The notes under the pieces were generated by a model, which was not told the DNA's origin, did no database searches, and saw only the letters and a program-made list of their open reading frames with translations. Positions 36,321 through 48,700 of a stretch of 64,000 nucleotides of DNA are shown here, one piece after another. The stretch comes from JAEMQF01 sp963775015 (GTDB lineage: Bacteria; Pseudomonadota; Gammaproteobacteria; Burkholderiales; Burkholderiaceae_C), in the NCBI GenBank assembly GCA_963775015.1, contig CAVZHI010000011.1:62001-126000 (forward strand), read 5' to 3'. A program made the position numbers and the translations under genes. Position 1 is the stretch's first letter; each line of letters begins with the position of its first letter.

Positions 36321-39300
36321 ATGGACATGAAGCTGAATTTCCGCATCGCCGCCATTCCGCTCGCCGCGGGCCTGGCAATGGTCAACCCTGCACTTGGCGC
36401 GGACCCGTTCACGATCGCCAGCTATCCGCTGTTTCTCGCGCCCGCGGTCAGGCCGAACCTGATGGTCATCTTCGACAACTCGCAGTCGATGGACGCGACG
36501 ATGAGCGGCAAGATCATTTCCGGCAATCTTGCGGAGACTCGTGGCAATATCGCGCGAAGCGTACTTCGCAGCGTGATCACGACGAACCAGGACAATTCAA
36601 TTGGGGTCTGACCACGTTTGAAATCGACAACGTCGGGTTGCGCGACATCTATCGCTTACTACATCGGCAACTCCACGACGATGGTCTACACGCCTGACTG
36701 CGTCAGCGGCGTGTCGCGCGACCAATGCCGGGCAGGCGGTGCCTGCCGAACCCGGCAGGTGGAGTCGAATTCCTGACCTACGACCGGTCCGGCGACGACT
36801 CGGACATCAACGACGTGACTTACGTCAATCATGGTTCGAACGTGATGTACGGCGTCGGACAGAGCGGAACGACGTACGGAATCTATGACGAGCAGGGTCA
36901 GCGCTGCGGGCACCGGATGGGCGAAGTTCGGACTTCAACAATTTCTTCACCGACGGAACGTTCTCAGCGACCGACGCCGGCTTCGTCTCCGGGGCCACGA
37001 CGTATCCGCGGCGCGCTTTGGTTGAAACGCGGCTGGGGCTATCGCAGCGACATCGATGGCAGCTGGGAGAGATCGTGCGAACCGTGCAGGCGAATTCGTC
37101 CGGGCACCTCAGCAGCCTGATGGCGTTGCTGGCCGTGAAACCGACAATGTCAACTCCGGCGAGATCAAGAACGCCGCGTCGCGCACGCCGCTTGCCGGTT
37201 CGCTCGATACCGTCGAAGAGCTACTTCCGCCAAGGCGAGTCGAGTTCGCGTCCGAGCCCGATCAGCCAGACCTGCCAGGCAAACTTCGTTGTTCTGGCGA
37301 CCGACGGCAATCCGACTGCGAAAACGAACGGTTCGGCCTACACGGCGGCCGAGCGCGAGATTGGATTCACGGCACCGAGCACCTACACCTTCGGCACCGC
37401 GCAGCAAGACGTCTTCGACCGAATCACCGGATTGCGATCGACGGTACTGAACGCCGGAAACCTGTCGAACAACAGCCTGGATGGTCAGAACGTTCGACAT
37501 CAAGACCTATGTGATCGGCATGGGCGACTCGGTGGCGAACGACAAGTCGGTCGCGGCGCTGAATGAGATGGCGCAGGTTGGGCGGGACCGAAACCGCGTT
37601 TCTCGGGAACTCGACGACTTCACTGGCGACTGCATTCGAGTCCATCGTCGGGGACATTCAGGCAAAGACGAGCAGCGCGTCAGCCGCGGCAGTCAATGCC
37701 GGATCATGGAACTCGGGTTCGCGCGTCTACCAAGCCAAGTTCAACAGTGTGGGCTGGTCGGGCAATGTTCTGGCCTATCCGATATCGTCAACCGGTGTGA
37801 TCACGCAGACGCCAAGTTGGGAAGCCGGCGAAAGAATCAAGCTGCTGTCGGCCACTCAGCGCAAGATCATCACGTACAAGCCATCGGGAAGCAAAGGGGT
37901 TCCGTTCCGGTGGCCCAGCAATCCGGCGTCGCCGACGACGGACGAACTCGATGCGTCCCAAATCGTGAGCCTCAACACCGATGCTTCCGGCTCGAGCGAT
38001 GTGCATGGCGCGTCGCGCTTGGCGTTTCTGCGCGGAGATTCATCGCGAGAGCCGCGCAACTGCACCGGCTGTTCGGCGCCAGTGTTCCGTAACCGGATTG
38101 CAGGGCCGCTTGGCGACATCGTCAATTCGGCGCCGTTCTACGTCTCCAAACCCATCTCCGGCTACGACGACGACTCCGAGTCCGCGCCTTACAGCAGCTT
38201 TGCATTTACGCATCGCAATCGCACGCCGGTGATCTATGTGGGTGCCAATGACGGCATGCTGCATGCGTTCAACGCCGACACGGGCGACGAGTTGCTGGCC
38301 TATGTGCCCTCGGCGCTCTACGGCGAATTGAGCCAAGCTCAGCGGATCGACCTACAACCATCGCTATTACGTCGATGGCTCGCCGACCGTCGGCGACGTT
38401 TTCTACGGCGGAAATTGGCACACATTGCTGGTTTCCGGAATGCGCTCCGGCGCGCGCGGCCTGTTCGCGCTGGACGTGACCACCCCGGGCAACTTTTCGG
38501 AGGCGAATGCGGCCAGCATCGTGCGGTGGGAGTTTCAGCACAGCGACCTGGGCCACGTCTACGGCCAGCCATTGCTCGTCAAGACGAACAACGGCAGGTG
38601 GTCAGTCATCGTGAGTGGCGGCTACAACGTGGGCAACAGCAGTGGTCGCGCCAAATTGTTCGTGATCGACGCCGAAACCGGCACGCTGACCACCACAACG
38701 CCGATCGACACCGGTTCGGGAACTTCCGCAAGCCCGAATGGACTTTCGGCGCCGGCGGCGGTCGACAGCAATGGCGACGGTGTGGTGGATCTGGTCTACG
38801 CAGGCGACCTGAACGGAAATCTCTGGAAGTTCGACCTGACTTCGGCTGACCCTGCCTCCTGGGTACTGGGCAATGGCAACAATCCGCTGTTCGCCGCCGG
38901 GGCGAATCAACCGATCACCGGTACGCCCGACGTGACGCGTTCGCCCAAGGGAGGCTTCCTGATTGGTTTTGGTACAGGGCGCTACATCGCAACGACCGAC
39001 AACAACGCTCCGGCCGAACTGCAACGCATCTACGTGGTTCGGGACAGTTTTGTCGTCGGGACGGTGGCGCTCGCCGACTTGCAGGCCCAGACAGTGCTGA
39101 ACACCACGACGACTGATGCGGGCCTCGAGTTCCGGCTCAGTTCTCACGCGGTGGGCGCGCCGGGCGACGTCCTGATCACGACAAAAGACAACCTGATCAC
39201 CCGCACCAGCTTCCTCGATACCAAGAAGGGCTGGTACCTCACCTTGCCCACGAGCGGCGAACGCGTGGTCACCGATGCCAGCTTCCGTGCCGGGCGGCTG

Positions 39301-39690
39301 ATTGCGACGTCGATGATCCCCGATGCCAGTACGCCATGCGCCGCGGGGGGCTCGGGATGGCTGCTCGAGTTCGATGCCATCACCGGCAATCGATTGGGAT
39401 CGCCTACGTTCGACAACAACAATGACAACCTGTTCGGCATCAGCGACTTCATCCCCTTCGCGGGCTCGCCCACCGGCAGCTACAACGTGAGTGGCGTGCG
39501 AATTGAAGGACTGCCTGCAACGCCGTCGTTCGTAGGCAGTGGCAAGCTCGATATCCACTTGGTCCCTCACACGGGGAAGAACAGCACGAATGAAGAAGAA
39601 GGCGAGGACAAGAAAGCCGACGCCGATTCCTTCAAGGGCAGTTTGGGCGCAGCGCGCGACGGGCGCGCGATGTGGCGAGAAGTCCGTTAG
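36321..39690 (+). pseudogene. pilY1: PilY1 pilus-tip adhesin, reading frame broken by many indels
   Basis: Large exported tip adhesin of type IV pili. It begins MDMKLNFRIAAIPLAAG with a signal peptide, then a von Willebrand A-like start PNLMVIFDNSQSMD with the DxSxS metal motif. From about 36595 to 38350 the correct frame jumps repeatedly: recognisable PilY1 peptides (NWGLTTFEI, AYYIGNSTTMVYTPDC, PAGGVEFLTYDRSGDDS, NFVVLATDGNPTAK, KTYVIGMGDSVAND, GWSGNVLAYP) occur in different frames. From about 38350 to the end the frame is clean: a beta-propeller with the calcium loop DSNGDGVVD (38764) and GLFALDVT, FDLTS repeats. Net length fits about 1120 residues. Peptides between shifts are intact, so sequencing error is more likely than decay. 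Confidence 0.82.
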
Positions 39691-39701
39691 CGGAGGCAGT
39701 C

Positions 39702-40070
39702 ATGGGCGATTGGCGACAGATAGCGTTGGCCGCGTTTGCGGTCGCGATCGGCGTGCAGGGCGCGGTGGCGTCTGCCGACGAATTGCCGGGTCCGGCGGGC
39801 CGCGGCGCGTCGAATGCGCCGGCGACGCGTGCTGGAAATCCCCTGGACGAATCCCAGGTTCTTCGGCAAGGGATCGTGACTGCGCTCAGCCCCGGCGGCG
39901 AGAAGGTTCAAATTCACGGTCGCTGGCATCGGATCGACGCAAAAAGGACGCAGGTGTTTCGTGGTGGGCGAGCCGTGGATTCGGGTACCTTCAAGGTCGG
40001 GCAGACCTTGAAGTTCACGGTCGCAGGGGGCCAGGGCGACGCCAGGCTCGGAGTCGTGTATGTTCCTTGA
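39702..40070 (+). CDS. pilY2: PilY2-like small exported protein
   Basis: Protein of 122 residues between pilY1 and pilE, the position of pilY2 in Pseudomonas aeruginosa. An N-terminal signal peptide (IALAAFAVAIGVQGAVASA) is followed by a short beta-rich domain: GIVTALSPGGEKVQIHGRWHR, then VFRGGRAVDSGTFKVGQTLKFTVA and LGVVYVP at the end. The pattern resembles PilY2-type proteins, required for pilus biogenesis in P. aeruginosa, but the identification rests mainly on position and size. GGAGG lies upstream of ATG 39702. The end overlaps pilE by 11 bases. Confidence 0.68.
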   Translation: MGDWRQIALAAFAVAIGVQGAVASADELPGPAGRGASNAPATRAGNPLDESQVLRQGIVTALSPGGEKVQIHGRWHRIDAKRTQVFRGGRAVDSGTFKVGQTLKFTVAGGQGDARLGVVYVP

Positions 40071-40527
40071 GAGCAATGGTGGCGTCGCGTCTGTCCGCCG
40101 GCGACCACTGGCGCGTGGAATGACGCTCATTGAACTGATGATCGTTGTGGCGTTGCTCGCAATTCTGGGCAGCATCGCCGTGCCGTCTTACCAGTCGTAT
40201 GTCATGAAGGCACGGCGCGCTGACGCACGCGGCGCGTTGACGAATGCAGCGCAGATGCTGGAACGCCACGCCACTGAAAACGCGGGCGCGGGTTATTCGA
40301 GTGCCACCTTGGGAGCAGGTGGCGTGTACCCGAACCAGAGCGAGAGCGGGCACTACGGCCTCAGGTTTTCGGCCGGCCCTGCCGTGTCGACCTACACCCT
40401 GGAGGCGGCCCCGGTCGGTTCGCAGATCGGCGATCCGTGCGGCAAGTTCACCCTGACACAGACCGGTAAGCGTGACGTGATCGTTCCCGCGGGCAGCAGC
40501 AAGACCTGGGCTGATTGTTGGCAGTAG
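40060..40527 (+). CDS. pilE: Type IV pilin PilE (minor pilin)
   Basis: Pilin of 155 residues with the class III signal ARGMTLIELMIVVALLAILGSIAVPSYQSYV, cleavage after Gly, Glu at +5, and the classic N-terminal helix. The region ARRADARGALTNAAQMLERHATENAG is typical of PilE minor pilins. A C-terminal cysteine pair (GDPCGKF and ADCWQ) forms the D-loop. Last gene of the minor pilin operon. It overlaps the preceding gene by 11 bases. Confidence 0.9.
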   Translation: MFLESNGGVASVRRRPLARGMTLIELMIVVALLAILGSIAVPSYQSYVMKARRADARGALTNAAQMLERHATENAGAGYSSATLGAGGVYPNQSESGHYGLRFSAGPAVSTYTLEAAPVGSQIGDPCGKFTLTQTGKRDVIVPAGSSKTWADCWQ

Positions 40528-40598
40528 CGCGCCGAAGTGCCGCGATCCAGGCGCTGAGGCAGTACCCGCTTGACCTATCATCGCGCCCCTGACGCGCG

Positions 40599-41811
40599 AT
40601 GATCGACGAACAGGCCCACCCAACGCATGCGCAAACCCTGACCACCGGCCTGGTGCTGACCGGCGGCGGGGCGCGTGCCGCCTACCAAGTCGGCGTGCTC
40701 AAAGCCGTGGCGCAGATCCGCCGCGAATGCGGCGTGACGAACGGCAACCCGTTTCCGGTCATCACCGGAACCTCAGCTGGCGCGATCAACGCTGCGGCGC
40801 TCGCGTGTCGCGCCGACAACTTCGACGAAGCGGTTCGCGCACTTTGCGAAGTCTGGGAGGGCTTTCACGCCGAGCAGGTGTATCGGTCCGATTCGATCGG
40901 CGTGATTCGCACGGGTGCGCGCTGGCTCACGATGTTCTCGCTCGGCTGGGCGATTGCGCGCTGGCGCCGCATTCGGCCGCGGTCGTTGCTCGACAACGAG
41001 CCGCTCGAATCGCTGCTGCAGCAGATGGTGCACACTGACCGGCTGCAGGAGGTGATGCGCAGCGGCCATCTGGAAGCACTCGCCGTCACCGCGTCGAGCT
41101 ACGGCTCGGGCCTGCACGTGACGTTCTACGAAGCCGCACGCGACATCGTGCCGTGGACTCGTTCGCAGCGCATCGCCGTGCGCGGGCGCATCACGAACGC
41201 GCACTTGCTCGCATCGTCGGCGATCCCGTTCATCTTCCCCGCTGTGGCCCTGGACATCGATGGCCACCTCGAATACTGCGGCGATGGCTCGATGCGCCAG
41301 TCGGCGCCGATCTCGCCCGCCGTGCACCTCGGTGCGCAGCGCATTCTCGTCGTCGGCGCGGGCCGCATGCACGAGCCACCGGGGCATCGCGCGGGCAGCA
41401 GCGACTACCCGAATCTGGCACAGATCGCGGGCCATGCGCTGTCCAACATTTTTCTGGACGCGCTTGCCGTCGATGTGGAGCGACTGCAACGCATCAACAG
41501 CACGCTGAAACTCCTGCCCGCCTGCGGCGCTCGCGCAGACCACCTTGCGCCCGATCGAAGTTCTCGTGATCGCGCCGACGCAGCGCCTGGACGACCTTGC
41601 CGCCAAGCACATCGGGAATCTGCCTACGCCGATTCGAGCCATGCTGCGCGGCTTGGGCGTTTCCGGCCAGGGGGCGCAGGTGCGAGGTGCGGCGCTGGCG
41701 AGCTACCTGCTCTTCGAATCGGCGTATACGCGCGAGCTCATGGATCTTGGTGTGTCCGACACCTTGGCGCGGCGTGCCGATGTGGTTCGCTTCTTCGGCT
41801 GGAGAGGCTGA
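40599..41811 (+). CDS. Patatin-like phospholipase, one +1 frameshift in the sequence
   Basis: Patatin-family serine lipase. The oxyanion motif GGGARAAYQVGVLKA (about residue 22), the nucleophile elbow GTSAGAINA (about 57) and the catalytic Asp in YCGDGSMRQSAPISPA (about 228) form the Ser-Asp dyad. After about 41519 the frame moves by one base and continues AALAQTTLRPIEVLVIAPTQRLDDLAAKH to a stop at 41811, giving about 403 residues. DUF3336-free, cytoplasmic type. It lies 187 bases before the NRPS gene on the same strand; no functional link is shown. A -10-like TATCAT is at 40576. Confidence 0.83.
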
Positions 41812-41998
41812 TCCGGCGACCGTGCCAAAACGCACGGAACGACTGCATCGTCCTGGAGCGGAACCCGCCAAGGCGGAGTCGATACCTCGATTACCTCGGA
41901 AAATCTCGAACTCTTTGCCCTCTCGCCGGAGGCCATTTGGCGTAGCCTCGTCCGGTCGATCGCGGGGCGGGCCACCGTGATCTGTTTGCCGATCGGAC

Positions 41999-44900
41999 AT
42001 GACAAAGCTCGCACCCCCACAACTCGAAGCTGGTTTCCTGCACGGGCCACGGCGAAATTTCGGCGCCGGTGGTGTGGTCGAGTCCTTCGAACGCTTCGCC
42101 GCAGAGAATCCGAGCGCTTGCGCACTGGTGTACGAGTCGGTGCGCTTGAGCTATGACGAGTTGAATCGTCGGGCGAATGCAGTCGCCTGGTCATTGAAGC
42201 AACGCGGCGTCGGTCGAGATGTGGTCGTGGCGCTCGCGATGGAACGCTCGGCCGCGACGGTTGTCGCGTTGCTCGGAGTGCTCAAGGCAGGTGGGGCGTG
42301 TCTCTGCATCGACGTCGATCAGCCCGAAGCGCGCCAGCGATGAGTTGATTCGGGCGAGCCGTGCCGAAATCGATCCTGCGCGAGTGCGATGACGAGGAAC
42401 GTGCGGACAATCCACCCCTCAACGGTGCTGCGGCCGACCTCGCGTACGTGATGTTTACCTCGGGCTCGACCGGCAAGCCCAAAGGGGTCGCGGTCGAGCA
42501 GGGCCAGCTCTGGAACTACGTGAACGCCGTCGGCGAGTTCCTCGCGCTGCCGCGGGGCTCCGCTACGCCACGGTGTCGACCTTTGCCGCTGATCTTGGCC
42601 ACACCGCGGTTTTTCCATCACTCTGCCATGGCGGCGAACTGCACGTCATATCGCGCGAACGGGCGTCTGAACGGCTTGCTGCTCGCGGAATACATCGACG
42701 CGCAGCGCATCGATCTTCTGAAGATCGTTCCGTCGCACTTCGAGGCCCTGTGCCACGCGACAGCGCAGCCGGAACGCCTGATCCCCGCCCAGCGACTTGT
42801 TTTCGGGGGCGAGGCCGCGACCTGGAGTTTGGTCGGTCGGGTCATGGCCTGTGGCCCGGCTGCGAAGTCATCAATCACTATGGCCCGACGGAGACGACGG
42901 TCGGCGTCACGACGATTCGATTGAATGAACTCGCAAACCGACTGAGCAACATGCCCCCGATCGGCGACCGTTGGCGAACATGCGTCGGCGTATGTCTCGG
43001 GGCCGAGCCTCGAGCCGGTTCCCAATGGCGGAAGTCGGTGAACTTTACGTGGGGGGCGATCAGGTTGCGCGCGGCTACCTCAACTGCCGAAGCCCGAAAC
43101 CGCGCAACGCTTCATCGCCAATCCGTTCGGTGCCGGCCGGCTCTATCGCACGGGTGACTTGGTGCGCGTGCTTCCTGACGGTACGCTGCAATGGCTTGGC
43201 AGGGCGGACCAGCAAGTCAAGATGCGTGGTTTTCGAATTGAGTTGGGGGAGATTGAAGCCAGGCTGAGGCGAGGTGGGATGGTGTAAGAGAAGCGGTGGT
43301 GGTTGCGCGCGAGGGGGAAGGGCTGGCGAGAAGCGGCTGGTGGCGTACTACACGAGCCAAGCGCTGGAGTGGCGAGCCGAGAGCCAGGGGCGCTCGACAG
43401 TCAAGCGCTGCGAGAGCGCCTGGCCGCGCAACTGCCCGAGTACATGGTGCCTGCGGCGTTTGTGGCGATGCCGGCCATGCCGCTCACGCCCAACGGCAAG
43501 ATCGACCGCAAGGCGCTGCCCGAGCCCGGACGCACAGCGCCTATGCCAGCCAAGAGCTACGAGGCGCCCGTTGGCGAGGTCGAGACCGCACTGGCCGGCA
43601 TCTGGAGCGAAGTGCTGGGGCTGCCAGCGCATCGGCCGGCGCGACAACTTCTTCGCGCTCGGCGGGCACTCGCTGCTGGCCGTGCGCGTGGCCTCGCGCG
43701 TGCAGCGGCGCCTTGGGATCGAACTCGAGCTCGGGGAGATTTTCGACAAACCCGAGTTGATGGCGCTGGCCGCGGCGCTGCAAAGCGCGGCGCGCAGCGA
43801 ACTGCCCGCCATCGAGCGCGTGCGCACGCGAGCAGCCGCTGGCCCTGTCATTTGCCCAGCAGCGGCTGTGGTTCCTGGCGCAGATGGAAGGCGTGAGCCA
43901 GGCGTATCACATCGGCATGGGTTTGCGGCTCGTGGGCGCGCTGGACCGCAGCGGCACTGCAACGTGCGCTGGAGCGCATCGTGCGCGCCACGAAGCGCTG
44001 CGCACCACCTTCATGGCTCTGGACGGCGAGCCCACGCAACACATTGCGCCGCCCGACATCGGCTTCGAGCTGCGCCACCACGACCTGCGCGAGCACGCCG
44101 ATGCAGCGCAAGAACTGCAACGCCTGAGCGAGCAAGAAGCCAGCGCCGGCTTCGACCTGCAAAGCGGGCCCCTCATCCGCGGGCGGCTCATCCAGACTGG
44201 GCGAGGCCGAGCACGTGTTGCTGCTCACCATGCACCACATCGTCTCCGACGGCTGGTCCGTGGGCGTGCTCGGCGCGGAGTTGAGTGCGCTGTACAGCGC
44301 GTTCAGCCAAGGCCAGGAGCGACCCGCTGCCGGCGCTGCCGATCCAGTACGCCGACTTCGCGGCATGGCAGCGGCGCTGGCTCAGCGGTGCGGTGCTGCA
44401 GACGCCAAAGCGCAGTACTGGCAGCGCACCCTGCCCGGCGCGCCCGAGCTGATCGAGCTGCCCACCGACCGGCCGCGCCCGCAGCGCCAGGACCATGCTG
44501 GGCGGTGCGATCGAATTTGAGTTCGACGAGTCGCTCAGCGCGGGCCTGAAGGCGCTGGGCCAGCGCCACGGCGCGACCCTGTTCATGACCTTGCTGGCGG
44601 CCTGGGGCGCGGTGCTGGTGCGCCTGAGCGGGCAGGACGAAGTGGTGATCGGCACGCCGGTGGCCAACCGCAGGCGCAGCGAACTCGAGCCGATGATCGG
44701 ATTTTTCGTCAACACCCTGGCGCTGCGGCTGGACAGCGCGGCAGCCCCAGCGTGGCGCAGTGGCTGGAGCGCGTCAGGGCGCAGGCGCTGGGCGCGCAGC
44801 AACACCAGGACCTGCCCTTTGAGCAAGTGGTGGAGCTCATGCGCCCGGTGCGCAGCCTGGCGCACAGCCCGCTGTTGCAGGTGATGTTTGCCTGGGAGGG

Positions 44901-45596
44901 GCAGCAAGCCCCGGCGCCCGAGCTGGCCGGGCTGCAACTGGAACCCATGCACGCTGGCGCAGAACGTGGCCAAGTTCGATCTGACGCTGACGCTGCGCGA
45001 GCAGGGCGGGCGAATCGGCGGCGAGCTGGGCTACGCCAGTGCGCTGTTCGACAAGGTCAACCATCGAGCGCCATGTCGAGTATCTGCGCTGCATTGCCCG
45101 GGCGATGCTGGCCGATCGCGGCGCAGCCATCGACAGGCTGCAAATCCTGCCCGAGGCGGAGCGCCACTAACTGCTGGTGCAGTGGAACGACACGACGGGT
45201 GGACGAGCCGGACCCGCGCTGCGTTCACGAGCTGTTCGAGCGACAGGCCGCGCGCAAGCCCAGAGCGATGGCGCTGCGCCAGGGCGAGCAGCAACTCAGC
45301 TACGGCGAGCTCAACGCCAAGGCGAACCAACTCGCGCATCACTTGCGAGTTGGGCGTCAAGCCCGACGATCGGGTGGCGATTGTGCTGGAGCGCAGCCTG
45401 GAGATGGTGGTGGCACTGCTGGCCACGCTCAAGGCGGGCGGGGCGTATGTGCCGCTGGATCCGACGTATCCGGCGCAGCGCCTGCGCTACATGCTGCAGG
45501 ACAGTGCGCCCAGGGTGATCCTCACCCAGGGCAGCGTGTGGGCGGGGTTGCAGCAGGGCGGCACCGCGCAGCGCGGAGTTCAGCAGCAGCGCGCCG
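41999..45596 (+). pseudogene. NRPS 5' part: A1-PCP1-C2-start of A2, frame broken by many indels
   Basis: First third of a large NRPS gene, continuing in frame at 45597. It starts at ATG 41999 directly with an adenylation domain (LSYDELNRRANA, LKAGGA, FTSGSTGKPKGV, INHYGPTETT, YRTGDL), so module 1 is a loading module. By-eye specificity residues D-L-T-K-V-G-H-V-G match the aspartate code. PCP1 has GGHSLLA with Ser at 43670. C2 has HHIVSDG (about 44232). The A2 N-terminal part follows (SYGELNAKANQ, LKAGGAYVPLDPTYPAQR). The true frame changes roughly every 100-300 bases from 42330 on, and an in-frame TAA occurs at 45168-45170 where the second copy of this region has CAA. Indel errors or real degeneration; peptide content between shifts is well preserved. 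Confidence 0.8.
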
Positions 45597-45730
45597 GTGC
45601 TCGATCTGCAAGACCCCGAGCCAGCCTGGGCTGGCGAACCCGGCGCCAACCCGCTGCCGAGCCGCACCGGCTTGTCGCCCCAGCACCTGGCCTATGTCAT
45701 CTATACCTCAGGCTCTACCGGACTGCCGAA
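43232..45730 (+). repeat. Direct repeat copy 1 within NRPS (end of A1, PCP1, C2, start of A2)
   Basis: From TCGAATTGAGTTGGGGGAGA onward this segment is nearly identical to 46475-48964, offset by about 3.24 kb. For example, 45601-45709 matches 48835-48943 base for base. This copy carries the frameshifts and is 9 bases longer. It ends just after the A3 core motif (YTSGSTGLPK), where the two A domains diverge. Confidence 0.85.
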
Positions 45731-48700
45731 GGCGGCCGAAGTCACCCACGCTGGGTTGGGCAATGTCGTTGATTGGTACGTCAGGGACCTCGGGCTGGAG
45801 AGGAGCGACTCCATGCTCGTGCTCACGTCGTACAGCTTCGACTTGACGCAGAAGAACATCTACGGGCCACTCGTCGTCGGGGCAGCGCTGCATCTCGCGG
45901 ACGAACCGTTCAATCCGGTGCGAATCGTGAGGCAAGTGGAGCGTGATCGAATCAGCGTGTTCAACCTGACCCCCAGTGCGTTCCACCTCCTGATCGAAGC
46001 CGATGAGCAGGGGGTGCTGGGCCGCATGCGGCGCGTCGTCTTGGGTGGCGAGCCGATTCAAGTCAGCCAGTTGCTCAAAGTGGCGGCGCCACGCCCTGAA
46101 TTCGTCAACGGCTATGGGCCCACCGAATGCAGTGGTGTTGTCGCGAGCTTGCGTCTGAATCCGGACTTGGCGCAGTACGCCAGGACCTCCGTCCCACTGG
46201 GCAAGCCGATCCGGAATCTGAGACTGTACGTCCTTGACGGCCATCGCGAACCTGTGCCCGTGGGCGTGCGCGGGGAGATCCATATCGGCGGTCGCGGAGT
46301 CGGGCGTGGCTACTTCAATCGCCCCGAACTCACGGCGGAGCGATTCGTACCCGACCCCTTCAGCGGCGAGCCCGATGCGCGGATGTACAGGACAGGCGAT
46401 CTGGGGCGGCTCCTCCCAGGCGGAGACATCGAATTCCTCGGGCGTACCGACTTTCAAGTCAAGCTGCGCGGATATCGAATTGAGTTGGGGGAGATTGAGT
46501 CGAGGCTGAGGGAGGTTGGTGGGGTAGGGGAAGCGGTGGTGGTGGCGCGGGAGGACGGTGCTGGCGAGAAGCGGCTGGTGGCGTACTACACGCAGGTGGG
46601 GCTGGAGCCTGGCGAGCCGAGAGAGCCCAAGGGGGCGCTCGACAGCCAGGCGCTGCGCGAGCGGTTGGGTGCACAACTGCCCGAGTACATGGTTCCTGCG
46701 GCCTTTGTGGCGCTGCCGGCCATGCCTCTGACGGCCAACGGCAAGATCGACCGCAAGGCGCTGCCCGAGCCCGGTGCACAGGCCTACGCCAGCCAAGAGT
46801 ACGAAGCGCCCGTTGGCGAAGTCGAGACCGCACTGGCCGGAATCTGGAGCGACGTGCTGGGGCTGCCGCGCATCGGTCGGCGCGACAACTTCTTCGCCCT
46901 CGGAGGTCACTCGCTGCTGGCCGTGCGGGTGGCCTCGCGCGTGCAGCGTCACCTTGGGGTCGAACTTGAGCTCGGAGAGTTTTTCGACAAACCCGAGTTG
47001 ATGGCACTCGCTGCAGCGGTGCAAAGCGCTGCGCGCAGCGAACTCCCGCCCATCGAGCGCGTGGCACGCGAACAGCCGCTGGAGCTGTCATACGCCCAAC
47101 AGCGACTGTGGTTCCTGGCGCAGATGGAAGGCGTGAGCCAGGCGTATCACATCGGCATGGGTTGGCGGCTGAGCGGAGCACTGGACCGAGCGGCACTGCA
47201 ACGCAGCCTGGAGCGCATCGTGCAGCGCCACGAAGCGCTGCGCACCACTTTCAAAGCCGTGCAGGGCGAGCCCACGCAACACATTGCACCGGCGCACATC
47301 GGCTTTGAGTTGCAGCACCACGACCTGCGCGCACACGCAGCAGCGCCAGAACTGCAACGCCTGAGCGAGCAAGAGGCCAGCGCCGCATTCGATCTGCAAA
47401 GCGGCCCCCTCATCCGCGGGCGGCTCATCCAGCTGGGTGAGGCCGAGCACGTGTTGCTGCTGACCCTGCACCACATCGTCTCCGATGGCTGGTCGCGTGG
47501 CGTGCTCAGTAGCGAGTTGAGCGCGCTGTACAGCGCGTTCAGCCAAGGCCAGAGCGACCCCCTGCCCGCGCTGCCGATCCAATACGCAGACTTTGCTGCA
47601 TGGCAGCGGCGCTGGCTCAGCGGAGCGGTGCTGCAACGCCAAAGCGCGTACTGGCAGCGCACGCTGGCCGGTGCGCCCGAGCTGATCGAGCTGCCCACCG
47701 ACCGGCCGCGCCCGCAGCGCCAGGACCATGTGGGCGGTGCAATCGAATTCGAGTTCGACGAATCGCTCAGCGCGGGCCTGAAGGCGATGGGCCAGCGCCA
47801 CGGCCTGACCCTGTTCATGACCTTGCTCGCGGCCTGGGGGGCGGTGCTCGTGCGCCTGAGCGGGCAGGACGAAGTGATGATCGGCGCGCCGGTGGCCAAT
47901 CGCAGGCGCAGCGAGCTCGAGCCGATGATCGGTTTCTTCGTCAACACCCTGGCGCTGCGGCTGGACAGCAGCGGCAGCCCCAGCGTGGCGCAGTGGCTGG
48001 AGCGCGTCAGGGCGCAGGCGCTGGGCGCGCAGCAACACCAGGACCTGCCCTTTGAGCAAGTGGTGGAGCTCATGCGCCCGGTGCGCAGCCTGGCGCACAG
48101 CCCGCTGTTCCAGGTGATGTTGGCCTGGGAAGGGCAGCAAGCGCCGGCGCCCGAGCTGGCCGGGCTGCAACTTGAACCCGTGCCGCTGGTGCAGAACGTG
48201 GCCAAGTTCGATCTGACCTTGACGCTGCGCGAGCAGGGCGGGCGAATCAGCGGCGAGCTGGGCTACGCCAGTGCGCTGTTCGACAAGGCAACCATCGAGC
48301 GCCATGTCGAGTACCTGCGCTGCATTGCCCGGGCGATGCTGGCCGATCCGGCGCAGCCACTGCAGCAGCTGCAGATCCTGCCCGAGGCGGAGCGGCAGCA
48401 ACTGCTCGTGCAGTGGAACGACACCCGGGTGGACGAGCCGGACCGGGGTCGCGTTCACGAGCAGTTCGAGCGACAAGCCGCGCGCCAGCCAAGTGCGGTG
48501 GCGCTGCGCCAAGGCGAGCGCGAACTCAGTTACGGCGAGCTCAATGCGAGGGCGAACCGACTCGCGCACCACTTGATCAAGTTGGGCGTGAAGCCCGACG
48601 ATCGGGTGGCGATTGTGCTGGAGCGCAGCCTGGAGATGGTGGTGGCACTGCTGGCCACGCTGAAGGCGGGCGGGGCGTATGTGCCGCTGGATCCGACGTA

